Positions 26,028-34,075 of a DNA stretch of 55,243 nucleotides are shown piece by piece. Position 1 is the stretch's first letter; every line of letters begins with the position of its first letter. A program made the translations under genes and the position numbers. Location: assembly GCA_014879575.1 (NCBI GenBank), contig JACSRU010000117.1, positions 1 through 55,243 of the forward strand. Reading direction: 5' to 3'. The DNA is from Chthoniobacterales bacterium (GTDB taxonomy: Bacteria > Verrucomicrobiota > Verrucomicrobiia > Chthoniobacterales > Terrimicrobiaceae). The notes under the pieces are model-generated. The model was not told the DNA's origin, made no database searches, and saw nothing but the letters and a program-made list of their open reading frames with translations.

Positions 26028-26756
26028 ATGATCAGACACGATAAGCGCACGCCGGAAGACATCCGGAAAATCGAGATGCAACCCGACATCGCCCCGCACG
26101 CACAAGGCTCGGTCCTCATCGCCTTCGGGAACACCCGCGTCATTTGCGCGGCCATGATCGAGGAATCCGTCCCCCGCTGGATGAAGGAACAGAACGTCTC
26201 CGGCGGATGGCTCACGGCCGAATACTCGATGCTCCCCTATTCCACCCTGGGCCGCAAACCCCGTGATTCGACACGCGGAAAGCCGGATGGTCGCGGCACG
26301 GAAATCCAGCGGCTTGTGGGACGCTCCCTGCGGGCCGTGGTGGATCTGGAAAAACTGGGCCCCCGCACGCTCTGGGTGGATTGCGATGTTCTCCAGGCGG
26401 ATGGCGGCACGCGGACCGCCGCGATTACGGGAGCGGCGGTTGCGATCGAGCTTGCGTGTCGCGCGCTCGTGGAACGGGGGAAACTGGCCGCCCTTCCCAT
26501 CAAAAACCGCGTCGCCGCAGTCAGCGTGGGAATTGTCAAGGGGGACATCCTCGTGGACCTCGACTATCTCGAGGACAAGGACGCCGAGGTGGACATGAAT
26601 GTTGTCATGACGGACAAAGGCGACTTCGTGGAGGTTCAGGGCTCCGGCGAGGAAACGGTCTTCAGTCCCTCCCAACTCACAGGCATGCTCGCCGCCGCAA
26701 AAGGCGGTATTGCCAAACTTCTTGAAATTCAGAAAGCTGCACTCTCCATCGCATGA
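26028..26756 (+). CDS. rph: Ribonuclease PH
   Basis: RNase PH is the phosphorolytic 3' exoribonuclease that trims tRNA precursors. The 242 residues contain [43 protein letters not shown], the RNA-binding [20 protein letters not shown], the [19 protein letters not shown] phosphate-site region and [20 protein letters not shown]. The start is chosen at 26028 ([13 protein letters not shown]), which matches the family's M-R-x-D-x-R start; the in-frame ATGs at 26016 and 25989 are less likely. It overlaps gmd by 4 bases. Confidence 0.95.
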   Translation: MIRHDKRTPEDIRKIEMQPDIAPHAQGSVLIAFGNTRVICAAMIEESVPRWMKEQNVSGGWLTAEYSMLPYSTLGRKPRDSTRGKPDGRGTEIQRLVGRSLRAVVDLEKLGPRTLWVDCDVLQADGGTRTAAITGAAVAIELACRALVERGKLAALPIKNRVAAVSVGIVKGDILVDLDYLEDKDAEVDMNVVMTDKGDFVEVQGSGEETVFSPSQLTGMLAAAKGGIAKLLEIQKAALSIA

Positions 26757-27739
26757 AAAAAGCCCTTATTACCGGAATCACCGGCCAGGACGGTTCCTAT
26801 CTGGCGGATCTCCTCCTCGCGAAAGGTTACGAAGTCCACGGCATCATTCGCCGCGCCAGCACGTTCAATACCAGTCGTATTGACCACCTCTACCAGGATC
26901 CCCATGTCAACGGGATCCGCCTGTTTCTCCACTACGGCGACCTCTCGGACTCGGTGAACCTCGTCAAGTTGATCTATGATCTGAAGCCCGATGAGATCTA
27001 CCACCTCGCGGCCCAGAGCCATGTGCGCGTGAGTTTCGACATCCCGGAATACACGTCCGACGTCACCGGCGTCGGTGCCATTCGGATCCTCGAAGCCATG
27101 CGGGAATCCGGCGTCAAATCCCGCTTCTACCAGGCTTCGAGCAGCGAAATGTTTGGAAAAGTCCAAGCCGTGCCGCAGACCGAGACGACTCCGTTCTGGC
27201 CCAGAAGCCCGTATGGTTGCGCCAAGGTTTTTGCCTACTGGGCCACCGTCAACTATCGCGAAAGCTATGGCATGCATGCCTCGAATGGCATCCTCTTCAA
27301 CCATGAAAGCCCGCGACGCGGCGAGACCTTCGTGACGCGGAAGATCACCCGCGCGGTGGCGGCCATCAAGACCGGTCGTCAGAAGGATCTCTACCTCGGC
27401 AACCTGGATGCCAAACGCGATTGGGGATACGCGCCGGAATACGTCGAGGGAATGTGGCAGATGGTCCAACAGGACGCTTCCGACGACTTTGTGCTCGCGA
27501 CGAACGAAACCCACACCGTCCGTGAATTCGTGGAGGAAGCCTTTCGCCATGTGGACTTGGATTGGAAGGAATTCGTCAAATACGACGCCCGCTACGAACG
27601 CCCGGCCGAGGTGGACCTCCTCGTGGGCAATCCCGCCAAGGCCAAAAAGCTTCTCGGCTGGGAACCCCGCACGAAATTCCGTGATCTCGTGCGGATCATG
27701 GTGGATGCCGACCTGGAACTCCTCAAATCGAAGGCTTGA
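26753..27739 (+). CDS. gmd: GDP-mannose 4,6-dehydratase
   Basis: Gmd converts GDP-mannose to GDP-4-keto-6-deoxymannose, the precursor of GDP-fucose, GDP-rhamnose and GDP-perosamine. The extended SDR fold is clear: NADP-binding [27 protein letters not shown], the catalytic ASSSEMFG (Ser130, Glu132) and Tyr154-x3-Lys158 in [12 protein letters not shown], then [19 protein letters not shown]. The length of 328 is slightly short of the 345-370 norm. It is joined to rph by a 4-base overlap; no GDP-sugar partner gene (fcl, manB/C) is adjacent. The product probably feeds surface polysaccharide made elsewhere. Confidence 0.95.
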   Translation: MKKALITGITGQDGSYLADLLLAKGYEVHGIIRRASTFNTSRIDHLYQDPHVNGIRLFLHYGDLSDSVNLVKLIYDLKPDEIYHLAAQSHVRVSFDIPEYTSDVTGVGAIRILEAMRESGVKSRFYQASSSEMFGKVQAVPQTETTPFWPRSPYGCAKVFAYWATVNYRESYGMHASNGILFNHESPRRGETFVTRKITRAVAAIKTGRQKDLYLGNLDAKRDWGYAPEYVEGMWQMVQQDASDDFVLATNETHTVREFVEEAFRHVDLDWKEFVKYDARYERPAEVDLLVGNPAKAKKLLGWEPRTKFRDLVRIMVDADLELLKSKA

Positions 27740-27777
27740 CTCAACAGTCCCAACCGATAGTTTGTCCAACTCTCATT

Positions 27778-28044
27778 ATGTCTAGAAAGTGCAGCATCAC
27801 AGGAGCCAAACCCGTCCGCGGATCAAAAATCCACCGCCGGGGTCTGGCTAAAAAGAAGGGCGGCATCGGCATGCACGTCACAGCCGTCACGCCACGCCTC
27901 TTCCAACCGAATTTGAAAACCAAACGCGTTTGGGTGCCCGAACTCAAAAAGTTCGTCACCGTGAAAGCCACCGCGCGGGCGTTCAAGACGCTCTCGAAAA
28001 ATGGCGCCTACAAGACCCTCTCCGCAGCGGGTCTCGTCAAATAA
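27778..28044 (+). CDS. rpmB: Large ribosomal subunit protein bL28
   Basis: bL28 is a small basic protein of the 50S subunit near the E site. The 88 residues begin MSRKCSITGAKPVRGSKI; the typical VTPRLFQPNLKTKRVWVP and the KTLSKNGAYKTL end are present. Only one Cys is found near the start, so it is the zinc-free form. The ATG at 27778 is the family start. It lies 38 bases after gmd and 45 bases before the 66-residue gene. Confidence 0.97.
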   Translation: MSRKCSITGAKPVRGSKIHRRGLAKKKGGIGMHVTAVTPRLFQPNLKTKRVWVPELKKFVTVKATARAFKTLSKNGAYKTLSAAGLVK

Positions 28045-28089
28045 GTTCTCCCAACCAACAGAACAAACCCAAACCAGAAAACCAAAACC

Positions 28090-28290
28090 ATGGCCTTCAG
28101 CGTCCAGAGCAAAAAATCCGGTAAAACCTATTTCCTCCATCGGCGGCTCCAGAAGCTGAAGGGTGGCCGGGAAGTGACCCTCTACTACTTTGCCGGAGTC
28201 GCCGGCGAAGGGGCCATTGATGCGCTCCCTGCCGGTTACATTGTTTCGGAGAACGAGCGCACCGGGCTTCCCCTTCTCAAGAAGGGTTGA
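28090..28290 (+). CDS. Small conserved protein downstream of rpmB
   Basis: This 66-residue cytoplasmic protein has a predicted beta-rich fold: YFLHRRLQKLKGGREVTLYYFAG, then DALPAGYIVSENERTGLPLLKK. I recall the same pattern (Y-x-L-H, then G-G-x-x-x-x-x-Y-Y-F, then A-L-P-x-G-Y-x-V-x-E-N-x-R-T-G-L-P) in unannotated short proteins of several bacterial phyla. It has no known function. Co-transcription with rpmB and the terminator right after suggest that the two form one unit. The basic charge is compatible with nucleic-acid binding, which is only a guess. Confidence 0.75.
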   Translation: MAFSVQSKKSGKTYFLHRRLQKLKGGREVTLYYFAGVAGEGAIDALPAGYIVSENERTGLPLLKKG

Positions 28291-28329
28291 TTCCGTAGCG
28301 CGCAAATCCTTCAGGATGACGGGTGACAA

Positions 28330-28357
28330 CACTCCTCGCCGGAGGTAGTGGTTTTTT
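28330..28357 (+). terminator. Rho-independent terminator after rpmB unit
   Basis: CACTCCTC (28330-28337) pairs with GAGG-T-AGTG (28342-28350, one bulged T) around the loop GCCG, followed by G and six T residues (28352-28357). It ends the rpmB / 66-residue unit. It sits directly against the ATG of the next gene at 28360, and the stem contains the only GGAGG upstream of that gene. Confidence 0.7.
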
Positions 28358-28359
28358 CC

Positions 28360-29148
28360 ATGCCGTTGCTCGAAGTCAAGAATCTCAAAACCTGGTTTCC
28401 TGTCCACGGCGGGTTGATGCGCCGCAAAATCGGCGACATCAAGGCGGTCAATGACGTTTCCTTCACTGTCGAACCAGGACAGACAGTCGGATTGGTCGGA
28501 GAGAGCGGAAGCGGAAAAACCACCGTCGGGCGGACGATTCTCAAGCTGACCCCGGCGACTTCCGGGAGCGTCCATTTTAACGGACGCGAAATCCTTTCGC
28601 TCAGTGAACGGGAGTTTCGTCCGCTCCGTCGGGAAATGCAGATGATTTTCCAGGATCCCTTCGGCTCGCTCAACCCCCGCTTCAGCGTTGCGGAGATCAT
28701 TGCAGAGGCTTTGGAAATTCATTTTCCGAAAAAATCGCGTGCCGACCGGCGGGATCGGGTGGCGGAGTTGCTGCGCCTGGTGGGGCTGCAACCGGAGATG
28801 ATGCGCCGCTACCCGCATGAGTTCAGCGGCGGACAGAGGCAGAGAATCGGCATCGCCCGGGCTCTGGCCGTGGAGCCTCGCTTCATTGTTTGTGACGAGC
28901 CGGTCAGCGCCCTGGATGTCAGCGTGCAGGCCCAAATCGTCAACCTGCTTCAGGATCTCCAGGAACAATTCGGAATCGCCTACCTTTTTATTGCCCATGA
29001 CCTTGCCGTCGTGGAACACATCAGCGACCACGTGCTGGTCATGCACTGCGGAAAAATCGTGGAATCCGCCAGTGCGGATGCGATCTACAACAACCCGCAG
29101 GCGGAATACACCAAAACCCTCCTATCGGCGGCTCCCCAACTTGCCTGA
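28360..29148 (+). CDS. OppF/DppF-type ABC transporter ATP-binding protein
   Basis: This is a 262-residue ATPase of the oligopeptide/dipeptide (or nickel) importer group. The start, [16 protein letters not shown] followed by a long loop, is typical of OppF. Walker A is GESGSGKTT, the Q-loop is in [13 protein letters not shown], the signature is [15 protein letters not shown], Walker B is FIVCDEP, and [10 protein letters not shown] is the D-loop. It lacks the OppF C-terminal zinc/Cys tail. No permease or binding protein is adjacent, so it is an orphan subunit. The ATG at 28360 fits the family; GTG 28348 would fall inside the terminator stem. It overlaps rodA by 1 base. Confidence 0.9.
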   Translation: MPLLEVKNLKTWFPVHGGLMRRKIGDIKAVNDVSFTVEPGQTVGLVGESGSGKTTVGRTILKLTPATSGSVHFNGREILSLSEREFRPLRREMQMIFQDPFGSLNPRFSVAEIIAEALEIHFPKKSRADRRDRVAELLRLVGLQPEMMRRYPHEFSGGQRQRIGIARALAVEPRFIVCDEPVSALDVSVQAQIVNLLQDLQEQFGIAYLFIAHDLAVVEHISDHVLVMHCGKIVESASADAIYNNPQAEYTKTLLSAAPQLA

Positions 29149-30248
29149 TGCACCCGATCCTTCGAAATCTTCTGCGACTGAACTGGCTCCTGTTTCTGCT
29201 GATGATGGCGTTGCTCGTCTATGGGCTCTACGCGATTTACAGCGCGACCTGGATGCGGGACACCAACTTCTGGTTCCCGCAAATGATCTGGATCCTGATC
29301 TGCCTGCCCATGTTTTTTGTTGTCTCGCTCGTGGACTACCGCTGGGTGCGATACGGGGCGATCCCACTCTACGTGCTTAGCATGCTCTTCCTGGTGGCCA
29401 CGATGTTGTTCGGCGAGAAGCGCTATGGCGCCAGAAGCTGGCTGGCCTTCGGCCCGATGAACTTCCAGCCCTCCCAGTTGGCCATCATCGCCGGGATCCT
29501 GACCCTCGCGATCTTTCTCCAGGGTTATCGAAACATGCCGGCCTTTGTCAGAATCCTATGTTGCGGTCTCATTGTCGGCGCGCCATGGATCCTTATCCTT
29601 ATCCAGCCGGATCTGGGATCCTGCATCGTCTGGGTGCCTGTCCTGCTGGGGATGATGTTCATTGGAGGCATTCCAAAACGGTGGCTCATTTCCATGCTTC
29701 TCGTCGGCGTGGCCATCATTCCCGTGGTCGTGCAGTTTGGACTTAAACCCTATCAATACTCCCGCATCACCACCTTCCTGCACCCCGATCTCGACCCCCA
29801 GGGCGACGGATGGAACATCACGCAATCGCTCATCGCCATCGGCTCGGGAGGGTTTTCCGGGAAGGGATTCAAGGCACCGAACACCCAGCTGGAACTCGGC
29901 TTCCTCCCCTCGACAATCGTTCACAACGACTTCATCTTTTCCGTGCTTGGCGAACAACACGGGTTCATCGGCGGCATCGCGCTCCTCGGGGCTTTTGCCT
30001 TGCTCTGTGTTTTGATTTTGCAGGTGGCGCTGGAAGCCGGCGACGATCTCGGACGCCTGCTTGCCGTGGGGATTGCCATGCTGATCTTCACCCATATCTT
30101 CATGAACATTGGCATGACGATTTCCGTGACGCCAATCACCGGACTCCCTCTCCCCCTGATCAGCTATGGAGGATCCTTCGTAATGATCACGCTGTTCGGA
30201 TTCGGACTCCTCCAAAGCATCTGGATCCATCGGCGATCCGCGCGGTAG
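29148..30248 (+). CDS. rodA: Peptidoglycan glycosyltransferase RodA
   Basis: RodA is the SEDS-family glycan polymerase of the Rod complex. The 366 residues form about ten transmembrane helices. Landmarks are GARSWLAFGPMNFQPSQLA, IQPDLGSCIVWVPV (with the functional Asp), the periplasmic QGDGWNITQSLIAIGSGGFSGKGF loop, FLPSTIVHNDFIFSVLGEQHGF and GLPLPLISYGGS. The spelling F-L-P-S-T-I-V-H-N-D is a variant of the usual F-L-P-E-x-x-T-D-F. It works with PBP2 encoded at 10481-12700 but is not in the mre operon. Confidence 0.95.
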   Translation: MHPILRNLLRLNWLLFLLMMALLVYGLYAIYSATWMRDTNFWFPQMIWILICLPMFFVVSLVDYRWVRYGAIPLYVLSMLFLVATMLFGEKRYGARSWLAFGPMNFQPSQLAIIAGILTLAIFLQGYRNMPAFVRILCCGLIVGAPWILILIQPDLGSCIVWVPVLLGMMFIGGIPKRWLISMLLVGVAIIPVVVQFGLKPYQYSRITTFLHPDLDPQGDGWNITQSLIAIGSGGFSGKGFKAPNTQLELGFLPSTIVHNDFIFSVLGEQHGFIGGIALLGAFALLCVLILQVALEAGDDLGRLLAVGIAMLIFTHIFMNIGMTISVTPITGLPLPLISYGGSFVMITLFGFGLLQSIWIHRRSAR

Positions 30249-30375
30249 GTTGCCAAAGAGTGAAAGGGGAGAGCAGGGGCCACACCACTCCTTTGCGAGC
30301 GGAGACCAACACCGCATTCCCTTCGCCGCGTCGTTGACGGGTGCCGATTGGGCGGATAGGGTGTCCGTTCGCCTG
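30249..30375. other. Intergenic gap before LptF/G permease gene
   Basis: These 127 bases hold TTGACG and, 15 bases later, GATAGG, a weak promoter candidate (about 30336-30362). No gene is seen. Confidence 0.35.
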
Positions 30376-31503
30376 ATGACGATTCTTGACCGCTACATTC
30401 TCAAAAAATTTGCGACGCCGTTTCTGTATTGTTTCCTGGGATTCATCGGGATCTGGTTTATTTTTGATTTGAGCGACAACCTGCCGGATTTCATTCAGGG
30501 CAAGGCGAGTTTTGAGATGTTGGTCGAGTATTACGCATCGCAGATCCCGCAACTCGTGGTGGTGTGCCTTCCGATCGGGTTGCTCCTGGGGCTGTTGTAT
30601 TCGTTGACAGCCATGTCGCGGTCGAACGAGATCATTTCGATGTTGGGAGCCGGGCTGAGTGTTGTACGGATCCTCATTCCCCTGATTGTCGTCGGGGTGT
30701 TCCTCTCCGTCGTGACGGCCATTTTCAATTTTTCGGGGGCTCCGCATGCTGCGGCGGCGAAAAAACAAATGGTCCGGGACATCAAGCGGGGGGAGAAGCG
30801 GACAGAGGCGGTCTTCGGACACCTTTTCCGAAATCGTGAGGCCCAGCGCACATGGTTTATGCGGCGCATCAACATCCAACGCGGGAAAATCGGGGACATC
30901 CAGATTCTTCAGCAAAATGCGGACGGAGACATCCTGCAGCAATGGTATGCGCGGGAGGCCAACTACCAGCCGGAACAGAAGCGCTGGGTTCTCTCGAATG
31001 CCCGCTATGTGGAGCTGTCCCCCGAAGGCGACATCACGAAATCGGAATTAAAGGACACGTTGATCATTGACGGATGGAATGAGACGCCCTGGCGGATTCT
31101 GAGTTCCGTAATGAACCCCGAGTATCTCGCGGTTCCGGAACTGCGGGACTACCTCACCTACAACAGCGATTTCCCCGAAAAGCGACTGGCGGCCTATCGC
31201 ACGCATCTCCACTACCGGTGGGCGCTCTCCCTGTTCTGCCTGGTGGTGGTTTTCCTGGCGGCACCGATGGGAATCGTCTATTCGCGACGGGGCATCCTGG
31301 GAGGAGTCGCCCTGGCGATTGGCTTGTTCTTTTCCATGGTTTTTATGAGCAGTCTGTTCATCGCTCTCGGGAAGGGACAACGGATTTCCCCATTCGTTGC
31401 GGCCTGGGGACCGGTCATTTTCTTCTTCGCGATCGGGCTTGTTCTCGTCTGGTTCCGCTCGACGAACCGCGATCTGCCGAAGCTGAGAATTCCAGGATTC
31501 TGA
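30376..31503 (+). CDS. LptF/LptG family LPS export permease
   Basis: This 375-residue protein fits the YjgP/YjgQ permeases that pull lipopolysaccharide out of the inner membrane. It has an N-terminal TM cluster (ILDRYILKKFATPFLYCFLGFIGIWFIFDL and ASQIPQLVVVCLPIGLLLGLLYSL), a periplasmic beta-jellyroll domain (about residues 130-270), and three C-terminal helices with GIVYSRRGILGGVALAIGL. The opening L-D-R-Y-I-L-K matches both subunits, so LptF versus LptG is undecided; a partner gene should exist elsewhere. The ATPase LptB is at 41220-41984. The ATG at 30376 matches the family start. Confidence 0.9.
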   Translation: MTILDRYILKKFATPFLYCFLGFIGIWFIFDLSDNLPDFIQGKASFEMLVEYYASQIPQLVVVCLPIGLLLGLLYSLTAMSRSNEIISMLGAGLSVVRILIPLIVVGVFLSVVTAIFNFSGAPHAAAAKKQMVRDIKRGEKRTEAVFGHLFRNREAQRTWFMRRINIQRGKIGDIQILQQNADGDILQQWYAREANYQPEQKRWVLSNARYVELSPEGDITKSELKDTLIIDGWNETPWRILSSVMNPEYLAVPELRDYLTYNSDFPEKRLAAYRTHLHYRWALSLFCLVVVFLAAPMGIVYSRRGILGGVALAIGLFFSMVFMSSLFIALGKGQRISPFVAAWGPVIFFFAIGLVLVWFRSTNRDLPKLRIPGF

Positions 31504-31505
31504 TC

Positions 31506-32003
31506 ATGCAAGCCGATTGGGAAATCAAATCACGGGCGCATGCGTGCGCGAGGACGGGGGTGGAATTTCAACCGGGGGAGGTTTTCTATACGCTCCTGAT
31601 CCGCGAGGGAGACGGATTCCGCCGGGAGGATCTTTCGGAAGAGGCCTGGGCGACGCGCAACGAAAACATCCAGCCGTTTTCGTTTTGGCGTTCGAAGTAT
31701 GAGCCTCCCACGCCCCCGCGCCCCGAGGCACTACCCCGCGATGACGCGGAAAGTCTCCTCCGCAGGCTGGTTGCAGAAAATGACCCGGCATATGCAAATG
31801 TGCGCTACATCCTGGCGTTGATGCTCGAGCGGAAACGGATTCTTCGCCCGGAGGCCAGCCAGGACGAGGACATGCTCGTTTACGAACATGTGGCGAGCGG
31901 AGAGACAATCGTCCTGGCCAATCCGCATCTGAGTTTCGAGCAAATTCCCGCCGTTCAGAGGGAGGTCAGTGCCCTGCTTGCCCCCGACTCCGCCGTCGGG
32001 TGA
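31506..32003 (+). CDS. Conserved hypothetical protein
   Basis: This 165-residue soluble protein starts 2 bases after the permease stop. Early in the protein, C-A-R-T-G-V-E-F-Q-P-G-E-V-F-Y-T-L-L resembles a small treble-clef-like or beta-barrel opening seen in unannotated Planctomycetota and Verrucomicrobiota proteins. REDLSEEAW follows. The middle, PEALPRDDAESLLRRLVAENDPAYANVRYILALMLERKRIL, is strongly helical, and the end (LVYEHVASGETIVLANP) is beta. No catalytic motif is recognised. Tight spacing to the permease suggests co-expression. Function unknown. Confidence 0.65.
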   Translation: MQADWEIKSRAHACARTGVEFQPGEVFYTLLIREGDGFRREDLSEEAWATRNENIQPFSFWRSKYEPPTPPRPEALPRDDAESLLRRLVAENDPAYANVRYILALMLERKRILRPEASQDEDMLVYEHVASGETIVLANPHLSFEQIPAVQREVSALLAPDSAVG

Positions 32004-32040
32004 AGACCCACGGCAAGAGACGGACAGAAGGAGGCCAGCC

Positions 32041-33018
32041 ATGAAGCCCCAGTTGTTTCTTGCCCCCATGGCGGGTGTCACGAACACCGTTTTTCGCCGC
32101 CTGTGCAAGGGTTTGGGTGCCGATGTCCTCACGACGGAATTTGTCTCTGCCGAAGGAATCCTGCATCGGAATGAACGCACCAGACGCTATCTGGAATTCC
32201 ACGCGGAGGAGCGCCCGATCGGCGTCCAGTTGTTTGGTGCAAACCCACGGGCTCTCGCCGAGGCGGCCCGGGCGGTCATTGACTGGGTGGCACCGGATTT
32301 TCTTGATCTGAACTTTGGGTGTCCGGTCAACAAGGTGGTGTGCAAGAATGGGGGGTCGTCCCTGCTGCGGGATTGCGGATTGCTGGCGGGAGTGGCGGGT
32401 GCCGTCGTCAAGGCCGCCGCACCGGTGGCGGTCACGGCAAAAATCCGCATCGGATGGGACGCCCGCTCGATCAACGCGGTCGAGGTTGCGCACATTCTCG
32501 AAGCCGAAGGCATCAGCCGGCTCGCAGTCCACGGCCGCACGAAGGAACAGGGCTATTCCGGAACGGCAGACTGGTCGGTCATCGCGAAGGTTGCCGATGC
32601 CATTTCCATTCCGGTGATCGGGAACGGAGATATTTCCGATGCCCAGACCGCGCTCCGGCGTCTGGGGGAAACCGGAGTGGCCGGACTGATGATCGGGCGA
32701 GCGGCCATGAACCATCCCTGGCTCTTCACGGAAATCCGGAACGCCCTCGCAGGAAGCCCCTCCCCCGCCGTCCCCACGCCACGCGAACAATGGGATTTCA
32801 TCCTCCGGCATTGCTCAAAGGAAATTGCATGGTGGGGCGGCCGGGAATTGCTCGCGATGAAGGCCATGCGGGCGCGACTCATGGCCTACACTCGCGGAAT
32901 GCCCGGTGGCCCGCGCCTGCGCGAAAAACTTCAAAAGGTGGAGTCTCTCGATCAGGTGCGGGAAATTGCATCGGCGGCGCAAGCCCCGTCTGCCGCCACC
33001 GATCCGGCATCGTTTTGA
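32041..33018 (+). CDS. dus: tRNA-dihydrouridine synthase
   Basis: This FMN enzyme reduces uridines in tRNA to dihydrouridine. The 325 residues begin MKPQLFLAPMAGVTNTVFRRL. The FMN/tRNA motifs are GVQLFGANP, the catalytic Cys94 in DLNFGCPVNKVV, VTAKIRIGWD, LAVHGRTKEQGYSG and the phosphate-binding IPVIGNGDI plus GVAGLMIGRAAMNHPW. It is of the DusB-like bacterial type. The ATG at 32041 is the family start; upstream ATGs lie inside the preceding gene. It follows the hypothetical gene after 37 bases. Confidence 0.95.
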   Translation: MKPQLFLAPMAGVTNTVFRRLCKGLGADVLTTEFVSAEGILHRNERTRRYLEFHAEERPIGVQLFGANPRALAEAARAVIDWVAPDFLDLNFGCPVNKVVCKNGGSSLLRDCGLLAGVAGAVVKAAAPVAVTAKIRIGWDARSINAVEVAHILEAEGISRLAVHGRTKEQGYSGTADWSVIAKVADAISIPVIGNGDISDAQTALRRLGETGVAGLMIGRAAMNHPWLFTEIRNALAGSPSPAVPTPREQWDFILRHCSKEIAWWGGRELLAMKAMRARLMAYTRGMPGGPRLREKLQKVESLDQVREIASAAQAPSAATDPASF

Positions 33019-33071
33019 GAGAAACATTTTGCGCTTCCCCTCCCGTTTCCCGCTGGTAGGGTGCGGGGGTA

Positions 33072-33458
33072 ATGGTCACGAAGCTCCTCCACACCCGTTA
33101 CCGGGTCACTGACTTGGAAAAAACCATCTCCTTCTACAAAGATGTGCTTGGGCTCGAGGAGGTGCGGAGAAGCACCAGCGGGCGGGGATCCCAACTGGTC
33201 TTTCTGAAGGCACCCCAAAGCGAGGAATTGATCGAGATTTGCAAGTTTGACGAGAGTGGCCCCGTGCAGGTTGGCCCCGACCTGACGCATCTGGCCTTTG
33301 AAGTTGATGACATGGAGGCTTTTGCCGCACATGCCGCCCGGTTCGGATATCCGCTCAGCGACGGCCCTCACCGGGCATCCAACGGATCGGTCATCGCCTT
33401 CATTGATGCCCCCGAGGGCTATGAAATCGAACTCATCCAGCCGACAGGGAGGAAATAA
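33072..33458 (+). CDS. VOC-superfamily (glyoxalase-like) protein
   Basis: This 128-residue protein has the paired beta-alpha-beta-beta-beta modules of the vicinal oxygen chelate fold. Lactoylglutathione-lyase landmarks are LLHTRYRVTDLEKTISFYKDVLGLEEV, the LTHLAFEVDD central motif and FIDAPEGYEIELIQ. Metal ligand positions His7, Glu (about 57), His (about 75) and Glu (about 122) look conserved. A glyoxalase I role (detoxifying methylglyoxal) is likely but not proven. Its stop overlaps the start of the BrnT-like gene by one base (TAATG). Confidence 0.85.
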   Translation: MVTKLLHTRYRVTDLEKTISFYKDVLGLEEVRRSTSGRGSQLVFLKAPQSEELIEICKFDESGPVQVGPDLTHLAFEVDDMEAFAAHAARFGYPLSDGPHRASNGSVIAFIDAPEGYEIELIQPTGRK

Positions 33459-33739
33459 TGGAATTCGAATGGACAGAGAATTCGTTTGCCTCGAAGGAAA
33501 TCCCCTCCAAGGAAATTGAGGAAACCTTCGAGGATCCGTTCAGCATCCGCCTCATGCCGGAATTTGATGCCGCCGGTGGACGCGAGGCCCGATATTTCAT
33601 TTTGGGGCGGGCGGTTTCAAACCGGGCGCTCTTCTCGGTTTTCTGGACGGATGGGAAGCGGTATCGCGTGGTTTTTTCGCGAGTGATGTCGCCCGAGGAA
33701 GAGGCCTTCTACGAGAGGAAAAACTTGGAGGCCAACTGA
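33458..33739 (+). CDS. BrnT-like toxin
   Basis: This 93-residue protein follows the BrnT (RelE-like ribonuclease toxin) plan. It has an F-E-W start, an E-E-T-F-E-D-P-F segment, R-Y-F-I-L-G-R-A-V-S-N-R-A-L-F-S-V-F-W-T (compare the BrnT I-G-x-S-x-x-G-R-x-L-x-V-x-x-x) and RVVFSRVMSPEEEAFYERK at the end. It lacks the family's N-terminal N-x-x-K-H-G helix, so catalysis may be weakened or changed. The next gene encodes a plausible antitoxin, starting 1 base after its stop. The toxin-first order is normal for BrnTA. The call rests on pattern similarity; a HigB/RelE-like relative is possible. Confidence 0.65.
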   Translation: MEFEWTENSFASKEIPSKEIEETFEDPFSIRLMPEFDAAGGREARYFILGRAVSNRALFSVFWTDGKRYRVVFSRVMSPEEEAFYERKNLEAN

Positions 33740-33740
33740 C

Positions 33741-34007
33741 ATGCGTGTTTTGACAAAATGGAAGGATCTTCCGGTATTCGCCAGCGAGCGGGAGGAGGTG
33801 GAGTTCTGGGAGCAAACCACGCTCGATCCGCGGCTGATGAATGGTTCGATCGTGAAGACCGACAACCGGGATTCGACAACGATCACCCTGCGCATCGATC
33901 CCCGGATGCTTGCCCGGATCAAACGTCTCGCCCGCTCGCGCTACCTGAACTATCAAAGCATGATCAAGCAGTGGCTCAGTGAACGAATGGAAAAAGAAAC
34001 GCAGTAG
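33741..34007 (+). CDS. BrnA/CopG-like antitoxin
   Basis: This 88-residue protein has the antitoxin-typical F-A-S-E-R-E-E-V-E-F-W-E-Q segment at about residues 13-25. A ribbon-helix-helix-like C-terminus follows: TITLRIDPRMLARIKRLARSRYLNYQSMIKQWLSERM, where the first part is the DNA-contacting strand. It pairs with the BrnT-like protein; the complex probably represses its own genes. No operator was identified upstream of 33458, so the pair may be driven from the VOC-gene promoter. A terminator-like hairpin follows. Confidence 0.72.
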   Translation: MRVLTKWKDLPVFASEREEVEFWEQTTLDPRLMNGSIVKTDNRDSTTITLRIDPRMLARIKRLARSRYLNYQSMIKQWLSERMEKETQ

Positions 34008-34010
34008 TCC

Positions 34011-34030
34011 CGCCCTTCGGCACAAGGGCG
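34011..34030 (+). terminator. Hairpin after the toxin-antitoxin pair
   Basis: CGCCCTT and AAGGGCG form a perfect 7-base stem around the loop CGGCAC, 4 bases after the antitoxin stop. What follows is A/G-rich with no T-run, so classical intrinsic termination is not certain. The converging 1333-residue gene ends at 34076. Confidence 0.5.
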
Positions 34031-34075
34031 AAAGGGATGTCACACAGGCGGGGCACTGGTGGCCTGCGCAAAATT

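Noticed and set aside
30336-30362. TTGACG with GATAGG as promoter of the LptF/G gene
   Set aside because: The spacing is 15 bases and the -10 box is poor, so it was left as a note only.
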